NCBI GenBank assembly: GCA_029945495.1 | Contig: JAQSCR010000498.1 | Location: 1-10,920, forward strand | Source of the DNA: Pseudolabrys sp. | GTDB lineage: Bacteria > Pseudomonadota > Alphaproteobacteria > Rhizobiales > Xanthobacteraceae | Length of the DNA: 10,920 nucleotides | Direction: 5' to 3' | In this document: piece by piece, positions 6,901 to 10,920 of the stretch | How the letters are laid out: each line of letters opens with the position of its first letter | Position numbering within the stretch: position 1 is the first letter of the stretch | The notes under the pieces: generated by a model | Told to the model about the DNA's origin: nothing | The model's input: the letters and a program-made list of their open reading frames with translations, nothing else | Databases searched by the model: none | Program-made: the position numbers and the translations under genes

Positions 6901-8229
6901 ATGGATAAGAATTTGATTGACCTGACGGCGCTTGAAGCGGCCGCGCGCATCGGCAGTGGCGACATGTCCTCGGAAGAGTATACGGCCGCTTGTCTCGAGC
7001 GAATCGCCGAAACCGACGACAAGGTGCATGCTTTTGTGCACCTCGATCCGGACGCAGTGTTGCAGCAGGCGCGCATTCTCGACGAGCGCCGGCGCAACGG
7101 CTTTGCGATCGGGCCGCTGCATGGCATTCCGGTTGCGATCAAGGACATTTTCGACACCGCCGATTATAAAACCGAATGCGGCTCGGCGCTGCTTAAGGGC
7201 CGCCAACCGATGCATGACGCCACCGCGGTGGCGCGGTTGCGCGCCGCCGGCGCCGTGATCATCGGCAAGACGGTCTCGACCGAGTTCGCCTATTTCACGC
7301 CCGGTCCGACCCGCAATCCGCACGATCTCGAACGCACGCCCGGCGGTTCGTCGTCGGGCTCGGCGGCGGCGGTGGCGGCCGGGATGGTGCCGCTCGCCGT
7401 CGGGTCGCAGACCAACGGGTCGATGATCCGTCCGGCGTCGTTTTGCGGCGTCTATGGGTGCAAGCCGAGCCACGGCCTGATCTCGCGCCACGGCGCCTTG
7501 ATCTTGTCGCAGCATCTCGACCATGTCGGCGTCTTCGCGCGCTCGCTCGCCGACGCCGCCTTCGTTCTGGAGGTGCTTGCCGGCCACGATCCGAATGATC
7601 GCGACACCCGCGCGGTGGCGGCGCCGGACTTCCTCGAGCTCGTCGGCGCCGAGCCGCCGCTGCCGCCGCGCTTTGCTTTCGTTCGTACGCCGATCTGGGA
7701 CCAGGCCGATGCCGAGACGCGCGCCGCATTCGAGGCGCTGGCAGTTAGCCTCGGCGAGCATGCGTCCTTGGTCGATCTGCCTGAGGCTTACGCCGCGGCC
7801 TGGGATGACCAGCGCGTCGTCATGGCCGCGGATATGGCGCATAACCTCAATCCCGCGCTTGAGCGGGGCGGCGACGTCTTGAGCCAGACGCTTCGCGATT
7901 TTATGGCCGAGGGCCGCGCGGTGCCCGCGGTGCGCTACCTGGCTGCGCGCGACAATGCGCGTGGCTATGCCGCCGGCATCGGCAAATTGTTCGACGAATA
8001 CGACGCCATCATTACGCCGGCGACCGTCGGCGTCGCGCCGAAGGGCAGCGCGACCGGCAGTCCGATGTTCTGTTCGCTGTGGAGCCTGACCGGCCTGCCG
8101 GCGCTGTCGCTGCCGTTATTGAACGGCGAGGGCGGCATGCCGCTCGGCGTGCAACTTGTCGGCGCGGCTGACGACGACGCGCGCCTGTTTCGCACGGCGA
8201 ATTGGCTGGTCCAGTATCTGGCTGAGTGA
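6901..8229 (+). CDS. Amidase-signature family hydrolase
   Basis: Probably cytosolic hydrolase of 442 residues with no signal peptide, cleaving a carboxamide or related C-N bond. The Ser-cisSer-Lys triad is complete: Lys81 in VAIKDIFD, cis-Ser150 in TPGGSSSGS (147-154) and nucleophile Ser174 in GSQTNGSMIRPASFCGVYG (168-186). The 24-residue spacing between Ser150 and Ser174 is the family norm. The C-terminal part (SLTGLPALSLPLL, then GMPLGVQLVG) is also typical. It is shorter than GatA and no gatB or gatC is nearby, so a tRNA amidotransferase role is unlikely. It follows dctM by 35 nt, so it probably belongs to the TRAP operon and may process the imported compound. Substrate cannot be read from the sequence: indoleacetamide, urea-derivative and general aliphatic amidases all share this fold. 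Confidence 0.93.
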   Translation: MDKNLIDLTALEAAARIGSGDMSSEEYTAACLERIAETDDKVHAFVHLDPDAVLQQARILDERRRNGFAIGPLHGIPVAIKDIFDTADYKTECGSALLKGRQPMHDATAVARLRAAGAVIIGKTVSTEFAYFTPGPTRNPHDLERTPGGSSSGSAAAVAAGMVPLAVGSQTNGSMIRPASFCGVYGCKPSHGLISRHGALILSQHLDHVGVFARSLADAAFVLEVLAGHDPNDRDTRAVAAPDFLELVGAEPPLPPRFAFVRTPIWDQADAETRAAFEALAVSLGEHASLVDLPEAYAAAWDDQRVVMAADMAHNLNPALERGGDVLSQTLRDFMAEGRAVPAVRYLAARDNARGYAAGIGKLFDEYDAIITPATVGVAPKGSATGSPMFCSLWSLTGLPALSLPLLNGEGGMPLGVQLVGAADDDARLFRTANWLVQYLAE

Positions 8230-8267
8230 TCGGCGGGCTTCGAGAAGCGCGGTGCCGTCGGCAGCTG

Positions 8268-8447
8268 CTATTTCTTCTCACGGGCGAACAGCGGCTTCCA
8301 GTCGTCGCCCCAGAACGCCCACAGCATCAGTGCGAGCCCGATCAGGGTAACGATCCACAGCGGCGGCGCCGCAAGCTTGGCCGCGATCAACAGCATGTAG
8401 CCAATCATAATGACTGCGCCGATAAGGGCTGCAACTGCGTCCGCCAT
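8268..8447 (-). CDS. Small two-helix membrane protein of 59 residues, unknown function
   Basis: A short open frame encodes MADAVAALIGAVIMIGYMLL followed by a second hydrophobic stretch. Helix 1 spans about residues 5-23 and helix 2 about 29-47, joined by the short turn LAAPP. The C-terminus is charged and Trp-rich (FWGDDWKPLFAREKK, 45-59). GGGAG (8458-8454) lies exactly 6 nt before the ATG, a near-ideal ribosome site. The hydrophobic periodicity and compact double-helix layout would be unlikely in a chance frame. It converges with the amidase, leaving only 38 nt between the stops. It lies 81 nt downstream of the dienelactone hydrolase on the same strand, so it may be co-transcribed or use its own start site. 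I do not recognise the family; its role could be as a small membrane accessory protein. It is easily missed because of its length. Confidence 0.72.
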   Translation of the reverse strand: MADAVAALIGAVIMIGYMLLIAAKLAAPPLWIVTLIGLALMLWAFWGDDWKPLFAREKK

Positions 8448-8466
8448 GCCGTTCTCCCGTCGATCG

Positions 8467-8475
8467 TTTATAGCA
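8467..8475 (-). promoter_or_regulatory. Possible extended -10 element before the small membrane protein
   Basis: On the minus strand, TGC (8475-8473) directly precedes TATAAA (8472-8467), an extended -10 arrangement with five of six -10 bases matching. No good -35 is present. Transcription would start near 8460, giving a leader of only about 13 nt that just includes the ribosome site. This is weak evidence for an independent promoter; read-through from the upstream hydrolase gene is the alternative. Confidence 0.25.
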
Positions 8476-8528
8476 CTAATCTACCGCAATCTGCGCGCAC
8501 GCGCCATCCCCTTTGTGGGTCGCTTCGC

Positions 8529-9401
8529 TTAACCCTTCGGCGGCGCGCCGAGATTCTCCTTGAAGAAGGCAAGCGTCCGGCTCCAGGCCAGATCCGCGGC
8601 TGGCTTGTTGTAGCGATCGCCGCCGGTGTCATTGTTGAAGGCGTGATTGACGTCCGGATAGACGTAGATCGCGTAGCGCTTGCCGGCGGCCTTGAGCGCT
8701 GCTTCATAGGCCGGAATGCCGGCATTGATGCGCGTGTCGAGCCCGGCATAATGCAGCAGCAACGCGGCATGGATCGACGGCACCTGCGCCGCCGGCGGCT
8801 GCGCACCGTAATAGGCGACGCCGGCCTTCAACTCCGGCGACAGCACGGCGACGCGATTGACCATGCCGCCGCCCCAGCAGAAGCCGACGGCGCCGACATT
8901 GCCGGTCGACTCGGCATGCCTGGCGACGAACGGCACAGCGGCGGCGATCTGCTGCGCTGTCTCGTCGAGCTTGAGCGCGGCGAACATATCGCGGGCCTTG
9001 TCCTCGTCGCCGGGCGTGCCGCCCTGCGGCGACAACATATCGACCGCGAGCGCCAGAAAGCCTTCGAGCGCGAGGCGGCGCGCGATGTCCTGAATATGCG
9101 GATTGAGCCCGCGGTTCTCGTGGATGACGATGATCGCCGGACGCTTTCCTTTCGATTTCGGCCGCGCCAGATAGCCGCTGATCTTGGTTCCGCCGGCGTC
9201 ATAGGAAACCGTCTCGGTGGCGAGCCGGGCGTCGTCGACGGCGACGGTCGCGGCGCGTGCGTAGTCGTTTTGCAGCATCGGCAGCAGCGCCAGCGCGGCG
9301 GCGCTCGATCCGGCGACCGCGGTCAGCCGGTCCATGAAATCGCGGCGATTGATGAGGCCGTGGGTGAAGCTGTCGTAAAGATCGATGATGCGCTGATCCA
9401 T
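8529..9401 (-). CDS. Dienelactone hydrolase family protein (YghX-like), possibly Tat-exported
   Basis: Alpha/beta hydrolase of 290 residues. The Cys-Asp-His triad is visible: Cys175 in GFCWGG (173-178), Asp222 in HYAGLDTRI (217-225) and His253 in PDVNHAF (249-255). Glu95 in IHENRGLNP (93-101) is the Glu that modulates the nucleophile in dienelactone hydrolases. The ENRGLNP, LDTRIN and DLAWSRTL segments closely resemble E. coli YghX as I remember it. Residues 1-50 precede the catalytic domain and contain NRRDFMDR (18-25) followed by a hydrophobic Ala/Leu run and YARA, a Tat-like signal. YghX has a similar N-terminus with KR, so export is plausible but not certain. GGAG lies 7 nt before the ATG. 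The natural substrate is unknown; carboxymethylenebutenolidase activity should not be assumed. It is divergent from the META-like gene. Confidence 0.88.
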   Translation of the reverse strand: MDQRIIDLYDSFTHGLINRRDFMDRLTAVAGSSAAALALLPMLQNDYARAATVAVDDARLATETVSYDAGGTKISGYLARPKSKGKRPAIIVIHENRGLNPHIQDIARRLALEGFLALAVDMLSPQGGTPGDEDKARDMFAALKLDETAQQIAAAVPFVARHAESTGNVGAVGFCWGGGMVNRVAVLSPELKAGVAYYGAQPPAAQVPSIHAALLLHYAGLDTRINAGIPAYEAALKAAGKRYAIYVYPDVNHAFNNDTGGDRYNKPAADLAWSRTLAFFKENLGAPPKG

Positions 9402-9549
9402 GTGTCCGCTCCGGCAGGGGTGGCCTCAGCGAGACTAACACACTCGAGCGCTTAGTATTCCCCGGCCGATGCGCTGCTGCATTTGGCCGCATCGAGGATA
9501 ACAGCCAGGCGAAATAGGCCGTTTTTGCCGCCGCGTGGCAACGCCAGGC

Positions 9550-9582
9550 CGTCCCATAAATTTCATTTAATGGTACGGGACG
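9550..9582. promoter_or_regulatory. CGTCCC/GGGACG inverted repeat around an AT-rich core
   Basis: CGTCCC (9550-9555) and GGGACG (9577-9582) flank a 21-nt AT-rich spacer (ATAAATTTCATTTAATGG...) in otherwise GC-rich sequence. It lies in the 275-nt divergent gap between the dienelactone hydrolase and the META-like gene, about 20 nt upstream of a candidate promoter. It could be an operator or simply a hairpin; no regulator can be named. The remainder of this gap shows nothing else I can identify. Confidence 0.3.
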
Positions 9583-9602
9583 CGGGGACTGGCCAAGCTG
9601 TC

Positions 9603-9630
9603 TTGACGCCGCCGCGCGCATCATTTCAAT
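9603..9630 (+). promoter_or_regulatory. Candidate sigma-70-type promoter for the META-like gene
   Basis: TTGACG (9603-9608) matches the -35 consensus at five of six bases. TTCAAT (9625-9630), after a 16-nt spacer, matches the -10 at four of six. Transcription would start near 9637, about 40 nt before the ATG at 9677. This is the best housekeeping-type promoter match I found in the window, but it is by eye only. Confidence 0.4.
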
Positions 9631-9676
9631 TGCGGCAAAGGCGTCGCGGCCGCGGTAGCCTGTTCCGGAGACCATC

Positions 9677-10147
9677 ATGGATTGCCATCGCCTGAACGCG
9701 GGCCGCCGCGTTGTCGCCAATGCCGCCACCTTCGCCTTGATCGCTTGCGCCCTGATGAGCGGAGCCTTGTGGCTCGGCGGACCAGCGCACGCCCAGGCCG
9801 AGTTTCCGTATGACCGGGTGATGCTGCTCGATGTCGCGCCGATGCACCCGCTCAAGCGCGTGCCGATACTTACCGTGACGGCCGACGGCAGCGCCACAAT
9901 CGAACTATGGTGCCGCACCGCCAATGCGCGCGTGCAGGTTTCCGGCAACGCCATCAAGATTGAAGCGGCGCCGCTGCCGGAAGCCTTGCCGCAATACATG
10001 AGCGAAGGCCAGTGCAGCGACGCTCGCGTGCAGGCCGATCAGGAAATGCTGGCGGCGCTGGCGCAGGTGACCGAATGGCGGCGCAAGGGCGATGGCATCG
10101 TTCTCATTGGTGCAACGCAGATGCCATTCCGGGCTTCGTCCCACTAG
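9677..10147 (+). CDS. Secreted hypothetical protein with a META-like C-terminal pattern
   Basis: A 156-residue protein with an N-terminal signal: basic residues to about 11, a hydrophobic stretch 15-34, and AHA cleavage near residue 39. The mature part would be about 117 residues in the periplasm or attached outside. It starts with EFPYDRVMLLDVAPMHPLKRVPILTV, has beta-type segments, and contains Cys79 and Cys113, which could pair. The C-terminal half shows an IKIEAAPL segment, then QCSDARVQADQEMLAALAQV (112-131), then GDGIVLIG and a final hydrophobic strand. This loosely follows the META/HslJ layout: a Cys-containing segment, an acidic Q/E helix of about ten residues, and a terminal L-x-L strand pair. 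I rate META membership as plausible, not certain. GGAG (9667-9670) lies 6 nt before the ATG, fixing the start. A 170-nt gap separates it from the next TRAP gene, so a shared operon is uncertain. Confidence 0.75.
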   Translation: MDCHRLNAGRRVVANAATFALIACALMSGALWLGGPAHAQAEFPYDRVMLLDVAPMHPLKRVPILTVTADGSATIELWCRTANARVQVSGNAIKIEAAPLPEALPQYMSEGQCSDARVQADQEMLAALAQVTEWRRKGDGIVLIGATQMPFRASSH

Positions 10148-10161
10148 CCGATCTCTCCGCC

Positions 10162-10190
10162 GGCGTTGCCGCGTTTGACGGCAGCACGCC
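10162..10190 (+). terminator. Possible weak terminator or stem-loop after the META-like gene
   Basis: GGCGT (10162-10166) plus TGCCG (10167-10171) pair with CGGCA (10179-10183) plus ACGCC (10186-10190), with a 2-nt bulge and a 7-nt loop. It begins 15 nt after the stop codon. No T-run follows, so intrinsic termination is doubtful; it may only protect the mRNA 3' end. Confidence 0.3.
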
Positions 10191-10221
10191 TCCAAACTAG
10201 GCAATTTTCACCATGTCGATA

Positions 10222-10275
10222 TGCCGATTGGAAATGTCGCCGCATTCGCGGCATTTCAGACTGGCCTGCCGATTG
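10222..10275. promoter_or_regulatory. Direct repeats flanking an imperfect palindrome upstream of the second dctP
   Basis: TGCCGATTG occurs at 10222-10230 and again at 10267-10275, 45 nt apart. Between them lies an interrupted palindrome: GAAATG (10231-10236) with CATTTC (10252-10257), and inside it CCGC (10240-10243) with GCGG (10248-10251) around ATTC. The cluster ends 43 nt before the receptor ATG, a position suited to an operator or leader structure. The binding factor is unknown. Confidence 0.35.
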
Positions 10276-10317
10276 CATTTAGCGGGCGTGCTGGCTTGCA
10301 GCGGAGGAGGACTTGGC

Positions 10318-10920
10318 ATGCGTCGACGCGACTTCACCAGGATTGCATTGGGCGGAACGATCGGGGCGGTAGCGGCGCCGGCCATTGTCCAAGCGCAAAC
10401 GTCCTTCAACTGGAAAATGACGAGCTTCTACGGCCCTAACGCCGCGTTCTATTCGAGCGGTCCAGGCAGCGCCAAGGACCTCTGCAAGCGCATCGAGGAC
10501 ATGTCCGGCGGGCGCCTGAAGATACAGTTCTATGGCGCCGGCGAACTGATCCCCGCTGCCGAGGGCTTCGACGCCGTTTCGGCCGGCACGGTCGAGATGA
10601 ACTACGCCAATTCCTATTTCTGGACCGGCAAGAGCTTCGCCGCGCAGTATTTCTGCGCCGTGCCGTTTGGTCTCAACTACCAGGGCGTCAACGGCTGGAT
10701 GTATGACGGCGGCGGCCTCGAGCTGTGGCGCGAGACCTATGACCGCTTCAATCTGGTGCCGTTTCTGTGCGGCAACACCGGCGTGCAGATGACCGGCTGG
10801 TTCAAGAAGCCGATCGAGAAAGTCGAGGACCTCAAAGGCCTCAAGATGCGCATTCCGGGTTTGGCTGGCCGCGTCTACCAGTCGCTCGGCGTCGATACCC
10901 GGCTGCTGCCCCCCGGGGAA
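10318..10920 (+). CDS. dctP: TRAP transporter substrate-binding protein, partial (3' end outside the window)
   Basis: The first 201 codons of a second Tat-exported TRAP receptor; the frame is open to the window edge. The signal is short: MRRRDFTRIALGG, then a small hydrophobic run with VQA cleavage after residue 26. GGAGGAGG (10303-10310) lies 7 nt before the ATG, a very strong ribosome site. Visible family landmarks are GGRLKIQFYGAGELIP (64-79), TGWFKKPIEKVEDLKGLKMR (159-178) and Arg178 as the expected carboxylate ligand. Gln157 precedes Arg178 by 21 residues, the same spacing as in the first receptor and as recalled for TakP. The two receptors clearly belong to the same branch but differ throughout the N-lobe, so this is not a recent local duplication. 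Its permease genes presumably lie beyond the window. Roughly 160-180 residues are missing. Confidence 0.92.
   Translation, partial: MRRRDFTRIALGGTIGAVAAPAIVQAQTSFNWKMTSFYGPNAAFYSSGPGSAKDLCKRIEDMSGGRLKIQFYGAGELIPAAEGFDAVSAGTVEMNYANSYFWTGKSFAAQYFCAVPFGLNYQGVNGWMYDGGGLELWRETYDRFNLVPFLCGNTGVQMTGWFKKPIEKVEDLKGLKMRIPGLAGRVYQSLGVDTRLLPPGE

Noticed and set aside
6715..7842. 375-codon minus-strand frame across the dctM/amidase junction
   Set aside because: It runs through two well-supported plus-strand genes and shows low-complexity Arg/Gly/Ala content without motifs.
8226..9455. 409-codon plus-strand frame opposite the dienelactone hydrolase and small membrane protein
   Set aside because: It is the shadow of the minus-strand hydrolase, whose catalytic motifs are complete; the plus frame is rich in Arg, Gly and Asp with no recognisable fold.
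3721..10920. Recent tandem duplication of the two TRAP receptor genes
   Set aside because: The receptors share family motifs such as GWFKKPI and LKGLK or FKGLK, but their N-lobes and signal peptides differ widely, so they are distant paralogues.

Overview
The window is about 63% GC by eye and reads as chromosome from an alphaproteobacterium of the order Hyphomicrobiales, near Bradyrhizobiaceae/Xanthobacteraceae. Supporting signs are a TorF-type putative porin with its typical signal peptide, Tat-exported TRAP binding proteins, a YghX-like dienelactone hydrolase, an HPP-family membrane protein and a palindromic intergenic repeat of a type I associate with this order. No tRNA, rRNA, CRISPR array, transposase, phage or conjugation gene is visible. 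The placement is inference from gene families, not a database match.

Layout from left to right. (1) 178-1050: an outer-membrane porin-like protein, closed by a strong intrinsic terminator at 1095-1129. (2) 1144-1638: a small HPP-family membrane protein. It converges on (3) 1702-3444 on the minus strand, a fused permease/ATPase of the SbmA/BacA/YddA-like group. The palindromic repeat at 1644-1684 fills the gap between them. (4) 3721-8229 on the plus strand: a probable operon of TRAP binding protein (dctP), small permease (dctQ), large permease (dctM) and an amidase-signature hydrolase. The dctQ and dctM genes overlap by 4 nt, and a GC stem-loop separates dctP from dctQ. (5) On the minus strand, a 59-residue two-helix membrane protein (8268-8447), then a dienelactone-hydrolase-family enzyme (8529-9401). 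(6) 9677-10147 on the plus strand: a secreted protein with a weak META-like pattern. (7) 10318 to the window end: a second TRAP binding protein, truncated by the edge.

How it fits together. The central operon looks like uptake followed by processing: a periplasmic receptor, a sodium-dependent TRAP permease pair, then a cytosolic amidase that could act on the imported compound or a derivative. Both receptors resemble the mannitol/chloroaromatic-type (COG4663-like) branch, which includes receptors for alpha-keto acids and lactate, so an organic-acid ligand is likely. The first receptor differs from that pattern at one expected binding-site aromatic. The window is mostly ordinary accessory metabolism and transport. 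I see no convincing new multi-gene system. The items most worth a second look are the small membrane-protein gene at 8268-8447, the ATTGCG/palindrome cluster before the TRAP operon, and the repeat cluster before the second receptor.
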